Shown in pieces: positions 8,440-16,396 of a stretch of 64,000 nucleotides of DNA; position 1 is the stretch's first letter, and the number at the start of each line of letters is the position of its first letter. The DNA lies in contig JBARXJ010000049.1 of NCBI GenBank assembly GCA_049647265.1, positions 59,096 to 123,095 on the forward strand. Reading direction: 5' to 3'. The notes beneath the pieces were generated by a model. It saw only the letters and a list, made by a program, of their open reading frames with translations, was not told the DNA's origin and ran no database searches. The DNA is from JAAURB01 sp049647265 (GTDB taxonomy: Bacteria; Cyanobacteriota; Cyanobacteriia; Cyanobacteriales; Microcoleaceae). The position numbers and the translations under genes are program-made.

Positions 8440-9639
8440 ATGATGGATATTCAACCTTCTTCTCAGCCAGTGGCTGCTGAAGTCTCTTCAGAACATCTCG
8501 ATCACCTCGTTACTCAAATTGAAGATGAACTACACAGTTCTCAAGTGTATAGCTTATCATTAATGAACCTACAAAAACTGTTAGGTCATGCCGCCGTTAA
8601 GGGTGATATTCTGATTCGAGCTGTGGGACGCGAAGCGATTCAAATTGCGCTCAAGCAAATGGCGTTAGGGTATGCGAGTTTTGCTCAAAATCCGCAGTTA
8701 CAAACCATTCCATCCGTGGCAAGCGTTAGCAAAACCGAAGAACTACCCGAGGCTGAGAACACAGATACTGCTGAGACAACGCAAACTGAGATTGAAAACA
8801 CAGATACTGTTGAGAACATAGATACTGCTGAGACAACGCAAACTGAGATTGAAAACACAGATACTGTTGAGAACACAGATACTGAGATTGAAAACACAGA
8901 TACAGTCGTCTCTCCCTCGGGATATATCGCTGGTGGAAATGAGCCTCATCATATTAAATCAACTCCTCCGACTGCAACCGTTAAAACTGAAATCCCCCCA
9001 GAAACAGTAGATTCTACTCCAGGCAACAAGAAAAAGAAACTAAGCAAAGCTGATATTGCGGCTCAGAAAGTTCAGCAGCGCCGGGACTATCTTCGTCAAA
9101 TTGCACAACAATTCCAGCAAGCGCGACAAACCCTTGGATTATCTCAATGTGAACTGCATCGTAGTACGATGGTGCCTCTATCCCATCTAGAAGCGTTGGA
9201 AATGGCGCAAGAAGACCAATTACCCGAAGATGTATACCTGCGAGGCTTTATCTGTCGTTTGGGTAATGCTCTGGGTTTAGATGGTACAGCCTTGGCTGCC
9301 GCCTTACCTGCTCCTGACCCGTTGCAAAGTATCACTCCGTCTTGGTCTTCTCCCGAACCGGATACAGAATTTTATTTAAATCAATTTCATCTCTATCTAG
9401 GTTATGCGGCTTTGTTAGCTGGATCAATTGGCGGGATTGCTTTATTATCTCAGCAAGGGGTACCCGAAAATGTTCCGGCTCCAAATGTCCCCGATATTCC
9501 AGCCAATAACTCTTCTTACTTAGATCGTTCTATTGAACCCGAATTAACTCCAGGATTACAACAGTCTCGAGATCAAGGTATTGTTGTCGGGGTTGATATT
9601 GTCCGTCCAGAAATCATTCGTTCTCAGTCAATGACCTGA
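8440..9639 (+). CDS. RodZ-like helix-turn-helix membrane protein with internal repeat
   Basis: A 399-residue protein. Residues about 15-90 form a helical domain. Residues 106-156 are a Thr/Glu/Asp/Asn repeat encoded by a 57-base tandem repeat. Residues about 215-290 hold a helix-turn-helix of the HTH_25/RodZ type, including LRQIAQQFQQARQTLGLSQ and the later YLRGFICRLGNALGLD. One membrane segment lies at about 315-337, and a short Pro-rich tail follows. Cytosolic HTH plus transmembrane segment is the RodZ plan, in which RodZ links MreB to the elongasome, but the long N-terminal part and short tail differ. The true start could be either of two adjacent ATGs (8440 or 8443). Confidence 0.75.
   Translation: MMDIQPSSQPVAAEVSSEHLDHLVTQIEDELHSSQVYSLSLMNLQKLLGHAAVKGDILIRAVGREAIQIALKQMALGYASFAQNPQLQTIPSVASVSKTEELPEAENTDTAETTQTEIENTDTVENIDTAETTQTEIENTDTVENTDTEIENTDTVVSPSGYIAGGNEPHHIKSTPPTATVKTEIPPETVDSTPGNKKKKLSKADIAAQKVQQRRDYLRQIAQQFQQARQTLGLSQCELHRSTMVPLSHLEALEMAQEDQLPEDVYLRGFICRLGNALGLDGTALAAALPAPDPLQSITPSWSSPEPDTEFYLNQFHLYLGYAALLAGSIGGIALLSQQGVPENVPAPNVPDIPANNSSYLDRSIEPELTPGLQQSRDQGIVVGVDIVRPEIIRSQSMT
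8755..8907 (+). repeat. 57-base tandem repeat inside the HTH protein gene
   Basis: Two nearly identical 57-base units followed by a shortened 39-base unit encode ENTDTAETTQTEIENTDTV, the same with one Asn-to-Ile change, then ENTDTEIENTDTV. All units keep the frame. Near identity at the DNA level suggests a recent expansion, so copy number may vary among strains. Confidence 0.9.
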
Positions 9640-9808
9640 AAATTGCCAACACAATTGATAACTGGTATTTCTTCCTATATCGTGGTTCGGAGTGTCTATC
9701 TTCAGACAGAGTTTATCCGAATTCATTTCCATACTGAGGTAGATGTACGGGTTTATTGGCAGTGATAAGGTGATGATACAAAAAATTAAAAATTAGGTTA
9801 ATTAACTT

Positions 9809-10012
9809 ATGTATACAATTGCTGAAGTCGCTGCTAGTGCCTCACATTTCCCTTATGCCACACTGATTGTTGGTGTTGTTGGATTTATCGCTGCTGTTTC
9901 CATCGGCTCTATTGCTTGGTACAACTCTAAGCGTCCTGTCGGTTGGGAAAACAAAGAGCGTCCTGATGTTGTTCCTGAAGTTGACAAGTCTGAAAATCCT
10001 GGCTTGGGTTAA
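9809..10012 (+). CDS. Small single-pass membrane protein, possibly Psb35-related
   Basis: A 67-residue protein with one hydrophobic helix at about 17-38 (YATLIVGVVGFIAAVSIGSI) and a charged, acidic C-terminal tail beginning WYNSKRPVGWENKERPD. The size, topology and Gly-rich helix resemble small photosystem II-associated proteins of the Psb35 (Ssl2148) type; I recall this resemblance and cannot verify it. The next gene is 100 bases downstream and co-directional. An alternative is a generic small thylakoid or envelope protein of unknown role. Confidence 0.6.
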   Translation: MYTIAEVAASASHFPYATLIVGVVGFIAAVSIGSIAWYNSKRPVGWENKERPDVVPEVDKSENPGLG

Positions 10013-10112
10013 TAGAATATCATATTAGTATTACTAATATCCTTTGGTCAGAGAAACTGGCTGTCATAGTATTAAATTCAGCATCAATATTTTTTAGGAG
10101 ACTCATTTAGTT

Positions 10113-10421
10113 ATGGCAAACTCACCGCAAGATCAAAATGCCAATTACGACCGTGGCATTAAACCGGCTGAGGTCGGTGCACGTCAAGATCGTGAAGGGG
10201 AAGATTTTAAAAAATTACCCGAAAAAGAAGGCGACATCGATACCACAGGTGGGATGACAATTGACCGCGAAGGGAAAATGAATAACTACGCGATCGAACC
10301 GGAAATGTATATTGATGAACCCGGTGACTTAAGAGAAGAAGAAGAAGCAAATAAAGCCAGACGTGCTGCGGAATTAAAAGACATCAAAGAGCAAGGTGAG
10401 AAAGGCCCTGGTATCATTTAA
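10113..10421 (+). CDS. Conserved hydrophilic cyanobacterial protein
   Basis: A 102-residue, highly charged protein without hydrophobic segments, rich in Glu, Lys and Asp, probably intrinsically disordered apart from a C-terminal helix (LREEEEANKARRAAELKDIK). A good ribosome site (AGGAG, 10096-10102 region) precedes the ATG. It follows the small membrane protein gene and ends just before a clear intrinsic terminator at 10464, so the two are probably co-transcribed. I do not recognise a function. Confidence 0.7.
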   Translation: MANSPQDQNANYDRGIKPAEVGARQDREGEDFKKLPEKEGDIDTTGGMTIDREGKMNNYAIEPEMYIDEPGDLREEEEANKARRAAELKDIKEQGEKGPGII

Positions 10422-10463
10422 TAATTAAGTTAACTTAATTGATTTGCATATACATAACCTCAT

Positions 10464-10493
10464 AAAGACGTTCTATCTTGAATGTCTTTTTTT
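10464..10493 (+). terminator. Intrinsic terminator after the 9809-10421 gene pair
   Basis: A ten-base-pair stem (AAAGACGTTC with GAATGTCTTT, one G-T wobble) with a six-base loop TATCTT is followed directly by a run of T residues. This is a textbook Rho-independent terminator for the plus strand. Confidence 0.85.
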
Positions 10494-10759
10494 ATTAAAT
10501 AGCAGTTTTAACAATCTAATTTATTTGTTCTTCTGTACACCACAAATAGATTTGAACTTCATTAAGATTGAGTAGAATATCATTAAATGTTTTTTGATAA
10601 TTAATAGAGTAAATTAATAAATTTTACGCTTCAATTGCTTAAGAAACTGAGTCGTAAGTTTGAGAAGAAAAATTATCTGCTTCCTGTGGTGCGTGTGATT
10701 TCATTATATACATTTACTGCTATTATTTATATTGCAAAATACTCCATAATTTTAATCAT
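10494..10759. other. AT-rich gene-free stretch
   Basis: Between the terminator and the convergent gloB stop lie about 265 bases of AT-rich sequence. I see no ORF with coding character, no strong hairpin and no RNA gene. Confidence 0.6.
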
Positions 10760-11533
10760 TTAAAACTGATCTTTTCGCCCTCTTAACCGGGCAAAGGTTT
10801 GTATCGGATTTTGACTATTAACAGTAGATTGAAGTGCTGGTTTATCCCAACGTAAAAATGGATTGGTTAATTTTTCCAGGCTCAGAATGGAAGGAACTGT
10901 TGCTTGATTTTGACGGCGGGCTATTTCAACTTGATTAAACCGTTCTTTTAATGCAGTATTATTGGGATCGACTGTCAGGGCAAATTTAAGATTTTTTAGT
11001 GTATATTCATGGGCGCACCAAATACGGGTATTATCGGGTAAATTCCGTAACTGAGTTAAAGATTCAACCATCTGTTGGGGCGTACCCTCAAACAAACGAC
11101 CACAGCCTCCGGCAAATAGAGTATCCCCACAAAATAACTCTCCGGTATCTTCTGAGGTTTGAGGCGGAAAATAATAGGCAATATGGGCGCGGGTATGACC
11201 GGGAACAAAAAACACATCCCCTTGGCGATCGCTAAATTCAACCCGATCTCCTTGCTTTAAAAAAACTTGTTGTCCAGGAATACGCCCGACATCGATTTCC
11301 CCACCATAAACAACTGCATTGGGATAGTGTCTCCGTAACTGAGTATTTCCCCCAACATGATCGCTGTGATGATGAGTATTAAAAATCGCAACTAAATCAG
11401 CCTTATAGGCTTGTAAACGCTGCAAAACGGGTTCTGCTACGGCTGGGTCAACCACTGCCGCTATTCGGCGCTGAGGATCGTGTAATAGAAAAATATAATT
11501 GTCTGAAAGGACTGGGAGCCGTTCTACCTGCAT
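10760..11533 (-). CDS. gloB: Hydroxyacylglutathione hydrolase (glyoxalase II)
   Basis: A metallo-beta-lactamase-fold thioesterase that hydrolyses S-lactoylglutathione in methylglyoxal detoxification. The binuclear metal motif THHHSDH places H54, H56, D58 and H59. Later ligands lie in VPGHTRAHIAYY and in the LFCGDTLFAGGCGRLFEG segment characteristic of glyoxalase II. The C-terminal helical domain ending in FARLRGRKDQF is complete. At 257 residues the length is standard, and the gene is monocistronic. Confidence 0.95.
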   Translation of the reverse strand: MQVERLPVLSDNYIFLLHDPQRRIAAVVDPAVAEPVLQRLQAYKADLVAIFNTHHHSDHVGGNTQLRRHYPNAVVYGGEIDVGRIPGQQVFLKQGDRVEFSDRQGDVFFVPGHTRAHIAYYFPPQTSEDTGELFCGDTLFAGGCGRLFEGTPQQMVESLTQLRNLPDNTRIWCAHEYTLKNLKFALTVDPNNTALKERFNQVEIARRQNQATVPSILSLEKLTNPFLRWDKPALQSTVNSQNPIQTFARLRGRKDQF

Positions 11534-11610
11534 GAATTAACAATCTTATCCTAATTGCTGAGTTGATCATAACTATAGCGTAAACGACTCACCATCCTTC
11601 CCAAGAGGGG

Positions 11611-12924
11611 TTATGCCGCTGAAATTTCTTGTTGAAGTTGAGTTTTTTCTGGACTGGTTTGATGTTCTGGGGTCAAGGTTTCTGAAAAGATTTCAACAAT
11701 GCGATCGCATTTAGAGTCCCAGTTTAAATAATCCCGATAGAGTCGCTCTTTGGCATATTCTCCCATCTGTTGCCGCAGTTGCGGATTTTCAGCCAGCTTA
11801 ATCATAGCGATCGCTAAACCTGCTATAAACTGTTCAGGAGAATCAGGATCGACTAAAATCCCACAATTAGCATCTACAACTTGAGCAGGCCCTGCCCAGT
11901 TAGTGACGATTACAGGTAAAGCTGTTGCCATTGCTTCTAAAATCGCATTTCCTCCTGCTTCTCGTAGAGCCGGGAGAACAAATACATCAGATTCCTGTAG
12001 GAGTTGAGAGACCTTAATTTGCGGTTGCTGTCCATTAAAACGAACTCGATTTTGTAAGCCTAACTGTTGAACCTGTTGTTCAAGCTCAGGTAGTAATATA
12101 CCATCACCTACGATTTCTAAAACCGCATCGATCTTCTCAACAACCTGTTGAAACGCTGAAATCAGAAAATTCACTCCTTTCCAATCCACTAAGCGTCCGA
12201 CATAAATAAATCGTGTTGTTTGATTTGACTCAGATGTCTCATACTTTTTGGGAAGCCATTTTTCCATGTCAACCCCTGACTCAATTAAAGGATACCGTTT
12301 ACCCTGACATCCTTTGGGCAAAGCCGCTTCAGTTTGTTGATTGGCAATAATCAAGGCATTTGCTTTTAATTTTCCGGGAATAACTCGATGCAGAATTCCA
12401 GAAAATTGACGACCTAATTTTACAGAAAGTCGGCTAAATTTGGAGTCGAGGTATTTAAAGGCAGGCGGAAACTCCAGTCCCCCTGATAATGGCCCAATTA
12501 CCACTGGAACCTTCATATTGTACATGAAGCTCAGTCCTTTTGGTGTAATCGGGGCCGGTTCAAAGATCAGATCAATATCATGTTGAGCAATGAGTTTTTT
12601 AGCAAGTTTTCGAGCTTTGAATTGGGTAATCCAATGAATAATTTGATTAAAAATTAAATCCTGAATTCGGTAAGGAAACCGCTTACCAATCTGCCAAACT
12701 AAGACTTGATACCAAGTATCTTGGATAAAATGAATTTTATTCAGTTGTTCGGGCTCTTCTGCAAACTCTTGATTAAGTTCTTGACGCACCCGTTCATGAC
12801 AAATGACCCTAATTTCAATATTGCGTTCTCGTAAAAGCTCCATGTAGTAGAAACTTTTACCAGATTCACCTCCCATTTTTCGAGAGATGTTTTCGACAAC
12901 CATCAAGATATGCATAACAATCAT
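11611..12924 (-). CDS. Glycosyltransferase family 4 protein
   Basis: A 437-residue GT-B fold enzyme, retaining type. The N-terminal half starts MHILMVVENISRKMGGE (the ATG at 12915 is an equally good start). The donor-binding C-terminal half carries the E-x7-E motif in EAGGNAILEAM, near residues 330-340, and IYVGRLVDWKG. The substrate cannot be told from sequence. It is probably involved in polysaccharide or glycolipid synthesis, but no glycan gene adjoins on the same strand. Confidence 0.9.
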   Translation of the reverse strand: MIVMHILMVVENISRKMGGESGKSFYYMELLRERNIEIRVICHERVRQELNQEFAEEPEQLNKIHFIQDTWYQVLVWQIGKRFPYRIQDLIFNQIIHWITQFKARKLAKKLIAQHDIDLIFEPAPITPKGLSFMYNMKVPVVIGPLSGGLEFPPAFKYLDSKFSRLSVKLGRQFSGILHRVIPGKLKANALIIANQQTEAALPKGCQGKRYPLIESGVDMEKWLPKKYETSESNQTTRFIYVGRLVDWKGVNFLISAFQQVVEKIDAVLEIVGDGILLPELEQQVQQLGLQNRVRFNGQQPQIKVSQLLQESDVFVLPALREAGGNAILEAMATALPVIVTNWAGPAQVVDANCGILVDPDSPEQFIAGLAIAMIKLAENPQLRQQMGEYAKERLYRDYLNWDSKCDRIVEIFSETLTPEHQTSPEKTQLQQEISAA

Positions 12925-13402
12925 GTAGATGTAATTATGATCTGATTTTATATTATTGATTGAGTTTTGAACTACTAAAACGCAAACTAATTTTAATCAT
13001 TTAATTATTTTAAGAAATGTATTCTTGAATACTTTATTTATTGTTCCCGATTACCAGAATAAATCATGTCAATTTCTTAAAAAAAAATCAAATCTCTAAT
13101 TGATCGAATCTAGTTACCCATCCACTTTAATTTTTGTCATACAAGGGTTTGACAAATATAAGATATGCAATTATAGAATAGTATTCTTAATCAGGTGAAA
13201 GCCTTTTATCATCTGTCAAAAGACAGAAAAATATATTTTGTGATAATGACCTGACTGAAAGATTTTAATACGAAAAAAACGAATTCAAGTCTGAGATCAG
13301 AGCGTAAAATGATAAAAAGATTGAATTATTAAACTTGATAGTTAGCATCTGATACCCTTAAGTAAAATTAGAATTAGTTATAGCAATGGACAGCAATTTA
13401 TT
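12925..13402. other. AT-rich intergenic region with a nested hairpin at 13191-13254
   Basis: This divergent region serves the GT4 gene on one side and the small gene at 13403 on the other. It is AT-rich and has no coding signal. At 13191-13254 three stems nest: TCAGGT/ACCTGA outside, TTATCA/TGATAA in the middle, and CTGTC-AAAA-GACAG inside. This could be a structured leader of the 13403 gene or a small RNA. The rest shows nothing distinctive. Confidence 0.4.
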
Positions 13403-13612
13403 ATGCCGTGGATCACTCAATCTGCCTCTAACTTAGCCACACCCCTATTGATAGAGCGGATTTTAACCTCAGGTCAGCTTAATCGCTGGGAATACCTGAC
13501 ACTGATGTCTGCCATCTTATCGAATCGCGATCTGACGATTGACGATCGCCACCAGATTAACCGCATTTTTGATTATGTTCAAACGGGTCGGTTGAAATTA
13601 ATCAACTTCTGA
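13403..13612 (+). CDS. Small conserved protein of unknown function
   Basis: A 69-residue predicted all-helical soluble protein, starting MPWITQSASNLATPLLIERIL and including an ILSNRDLTIDDRHQINRIFDYVQTGR-like helix pair at 45-65. The composition is ordinary and non-repetitive, with third-codon use like the neighbours, so I take it as real. I recall similar small proteins widely in cyanobacteria but no function. Confidence 0.65.
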   Translation: MPWITQSASNLATPLLIERILTSGQLNRWEYLTLMSAILSNRDLTIDDRHQINRIFDYVQTGRLKLINF

Positions 13613-13728
13613 GTTAAGTAAAATTAATAGCCAGATTAGGGATGTAAGGGTAGCGATCGCATAACTGTTACGATACACTTTTGTAACATAAGTCCAGATT
13701 CTGTGCTAGGTTCTTTCACTCATACAAC

Positions 13729-15234
13729 ATGACACGGTTTATCAATCCATGGCGTTATCCCCGGATCAAACACAGTGCGATCATTGGGTTAGGGATCATT
13801 CCGGTCATAGCCATCCTCGGTGTGAGCGGGCGATATTTTGTAATGAATACCCAATCTCATTGTGATTCAGCCGGGGTCACATCTAGCGACTCATCTACCA
13901 CCAGCGCATCGTTGGGCGACTCTTTCCAACTAACCCAATTTCGTCGCCGTTATCTAGATCCCACCCCGGAAGTCCCAAAAAACAATACCTGTAGCGTTGA
14001 AAATCCCTTCGATCAATCGGTGCGATCTGCCCTGAAAGCATCAAACTTAGCTCAAACAGCCAGTACTCAACAACAATGGGATGAAGTAGCGCGGTATTGG
14101 GTGCAGGCGGTGGCATGGATGCAAGCCGTCCCGCCAAACAGTCCCCAACGGCTATATGCAGAGAAAAAAGTAACAGAATATATGCGAAATCTGGCTTATT
14201 CTCAACAACAAGCCGCTGCTGGATCAACAGCATTAAACTTTCCCAGTTTTGATAGTGAACCCCTCGATCAACAGCTCCGGCTATACTTATCCTATCTGAG
14301 TACGATGGGAACGCCAGATGTCTTGATTGTGGGGAGTTCCCGCGCTTTACAAGGTATTGACCCCCAGCAACTCAGACAGTCCCTGGCAGCCAAGGGATAC
14401 CAAAACTTAACGGTATTTAATTTTGGCATAAATGGGGCAACGGCTCAGGTGGTTGAATATCTGCTCACAGAAGTTTTAACGCCCGCTCAACTCCCCCGGA
14501 TCATTGTTTGGGCAGATGGAGTACGTGCCTTCAACAGTGGCCGCATTGACCGTACTTACGAATCAATTTTGGCATCTGCGGGTCATCAACGTTTAATTGC
14601 AGGGATTCGTCCCCAACTCTCGCCAACAGAATCTAATGGCTCAGTATCCTACTGTTATGACTTGCCACAATCATGTCAGAAAAGCCAATATCAGCCCCAG
14701 CAAACGGCTTCCCCCGTCAGTTTTACCCAGACTTCAATCCCTAGATTTCAAACCCTGAACTTATTGTATAATCCAGCAACAAGACCCTCCGGGATGTTGG
14801 TATCGCTAAATAATATTGACGCAAACGGATTTTTACCCCTCTCCAATCGTTACGATCCTTATACTTATTATCAGCGCCGCCCGTATGTTCCCGGTCAATA
14901 TGATGGGGACTATCGAGCCTTTAATTTAGGCGGAGAACAAGCCAGGGCTTTAAGTTCTGTTGTAGCATTTACCGAAACCCATAATATACCCCTAGTATTT
15001 GTCAATTTACCCCTGACTGATGACTACTTAGATGGGTTTCGCTGGAGCGCTGAACAGCAGTTTCGAGATAATATGGAATATCTCTCTTATCAGTATGGGT
15101 TTATTTTTATCGATTTAGCCGAAAAATCCATCTTACGAAATGAATATTTTGTCGATCCAAGTCATTTAAATCGTTACGGTGCCAGAAGTGTGGCTCAACT
15201 GTTAGCCGCCGATCCCGCTGTTCCTTGGCCATGA
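13729..15234 (+). CDS. Membrane-anchored SGNH-like protein
   Basis: A 501-residue protein with an N-terminal membrane anchor at about 16-36 and an extracytoplasmic domain. Late in the chain is an SGNH/GDSL-like fold: block I is VGSSRALQGI (S203 or S204 as candidate nucleophile), FNFGINGATAQ follows near 228, and D476-x-x-H479 in DPSHLNRYGA forms the catalytic pair. Such proteins in cyanobacteria are thought to act on cell-surface glycans (acetyl transfer or esterase), but the substrate is unknown. It is transcribed alone and converges with cobS across a repeat tract. Confidence 0.75.
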   Translation: MTRFINPWRYPRIKHSAIIGLGIIPVIAILGVSGRYFVMNTQSHCDSAGVTSSDSSTTSASLGDSFQLTQFRRRYLDPTPEVPKNNTCSVENPFDQSVRSALKASNLAQTASTQQQWDEVARYWVQAVAWMQAVPPNSPQRLYAEKKVTEYMRNLAYSQQQAAAGSTALNFPSFDSEPLDQQLRLYLSYLSTMGTPDVLIVGSSRALQGIDPQQLRQSLAAKGYQNLTVFNFGINGATAQVVEYLLTEVLTPAQLPRIIVWADGVRAFNSGRIDRTYESILASAGHQRLIAGIRPQLSPTESNGSVSYCYDLPQSCQKSQYQPQQTASPVSFTQTSIPRFQTLNLLYNPATRPSGMLVSLNNIDANGFLPLSNRYDPYTYYQRRPYVPGQYDGDYRAFNLGGEQARALSSVVAFTETHNIPLVFVNLPLTDDYLDGFRWSAEQQFRDNMEYLSYQYGFIFIDLAEKSILRNEYFVDPSHLNRYGARSVAQLLAADPAVPWP

Positions 15235-15239
15235 AAATA

Positions 15240-15288
15240 TTAGTTGTTAGTTATTAGTTGTTAGTTATTAGTTGTTAGTTGTTAGTCC
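15240..15288. repeat. TTAGTTATTAG-type short tandem repeat
   Basis: About seven copies of a 7-8 base unit (TTAGTTG / TTAGTTA) run without interruption between the convergent stops of the SGNH gene and cobS. The same motif family returns at 24129-24146 and 49741-49912. This is a short tandemly repeated repetitive sequence of the cyanobacterial STRR kind. Confidence 0.8.
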
Positions 15289-15336
15289 ATTCCCCACTGC
15301 CTACTCCCTGTTCCCTGTTCCCTTCCAATAACAAAA

Positions 15337-16149
15337 TCACTCTATTTCTGATGCCCCTGCCAATGCCACTAACAAACACAATAATAACGCTTCTGTCCAT
15401 TCCACAGTCGCACCGTAAGTATCCCCTGTATGACCACCCAGACGGTAATTTAACCAAGCCCCCGTTAAAATGGCGATCGCAGTCCCGCCAAATGCCATAC
15501 CCACCGCTACTAACCAACCTTGAGGATTGAGAATAAATTGAAATCCGCTTAAACTTAATAACAACAATAAACCAGGAATTAAATCAAACGGCGTATAAGA
15601 TGTATCTTTGTGAAACGCCCCTTTTCCCGTGGGTTTAAGATAAGGATAACGGGCGATCGCCACTAACTGCCCCCAACGTCCCCAACCCGCTACCGCCATC
15701 AACGCTAACCACCGTTGTCCTTCTAAGTCCGTTAACGCGGTGATTTTCAGTAAAATGATCGCGATCGCAGCCATTGCCCCAAACGCCCCTGTAACGCTAT
15801 CTGCCATCACTTCTAGGCGACGTTGAGGATCGGGGACAGCCAGCCCATCGGCTGTATCCATTGCCCCATCTAAATGTAATCCACCGGTAATGGCAATACC
15901 CGTAACGATTACGATAGCAGAACGGGTTAAAACCGGACATCCTAAGCCACTTAACCCCCAGTCAATTAGCCCCAATATTCCCCCAATAAAAATACCCAAC
16001 GCCGGGGCAAGACGGGCAACCCCGCGAAATTCCAGCGTCCAGGATAGGGGAACAGGTAAACAGGTATAAAAAGCAATAGCCGCCGCGATCGCAGCACCCT
16101 GTCGTTGTAAAATGTGTTTGAAAGATTGAATCAGTTTGTGATGATCCAT
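15337..16149 (-). CDS. cobS: Adenosylcobinamide-GDP ribazoletransferase CobS
   Basis: A membrane enzyme joining adenosylcobinamide-GDP to alpha-ribazole in the last steps of (pseudo)cobalamin synthesis. At 270 residues it has the usual length, with several hydrophobic segments and the family core TGGLHLDGAMDTADGL around residues 85-100, plus DSVTGAFG near 118. No other cobalamin gene adjoins. Its start at 16149 is preceded by a palindromic dispersed repeat, leaving little room for a conventional ribosome site. Confidence 0.93.
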   Translation of the reverse strand: MDHHKLIQSFKHILQRQGAAIAAAIAFYTCLPVPLSWTLEFRGVARLAPALGIFIGGILGLIDWGLSGLGCPVLTRSAIVIVTGIAITGGLHLDGAMDTADGLAVPDPQRRLEVMADSVTGAFGAMAAIAIILLKITALTDLEGQRWLALMAVAGWGRWGQLVAIARYPYLKPTGKGAFHKDTSYTPFDLIPGLLLLLSLSGFQFILNPQGWLVAVGMAFGGTAIAILTGAWLNYRLGGHTGDTYGATVEWTEALLLCLLVALAGASEIE

Positions 16150-16155
16150 AAGGAG

Positions 16156-16185
16156 AAGTCAGGTAGGGGCGCATTGCATGCGTCC
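16156..16185. repeat. Dispersed palindromic repeat, copy 1
   Basis: The sequence GTCAGGTAGGGGCGCATTGC and its continuation form a hairpin GGGCGCAT-TGC-ATGCGTCC. A second copy with the same flanking GTCAGGTAG occurs at 23061-23088. In this copy one arm base differs (T for C), which keeps a G-T wobble in one transcript direction. It lies directly upstream of cobS. Confidence 0.8.
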
Positions 16186-16396
16186 AGTCAGAAGTCATAA
16201 CAATAACAACTTTTTGCTAATTTTATCGCAATGTTGGTGCTAAACTCTCCTAGCAGATCAACGAATTTCGATAATAATTACCCATCCTATAGAAAATATC
16301 CGATAGAACTGATTGAGAATCTTTGACTAAAAGCTGAATTATAGAAGATTTTCAGCCCTATTAAAAAATTGATTGAGATATTAAACAAAAACTTAA

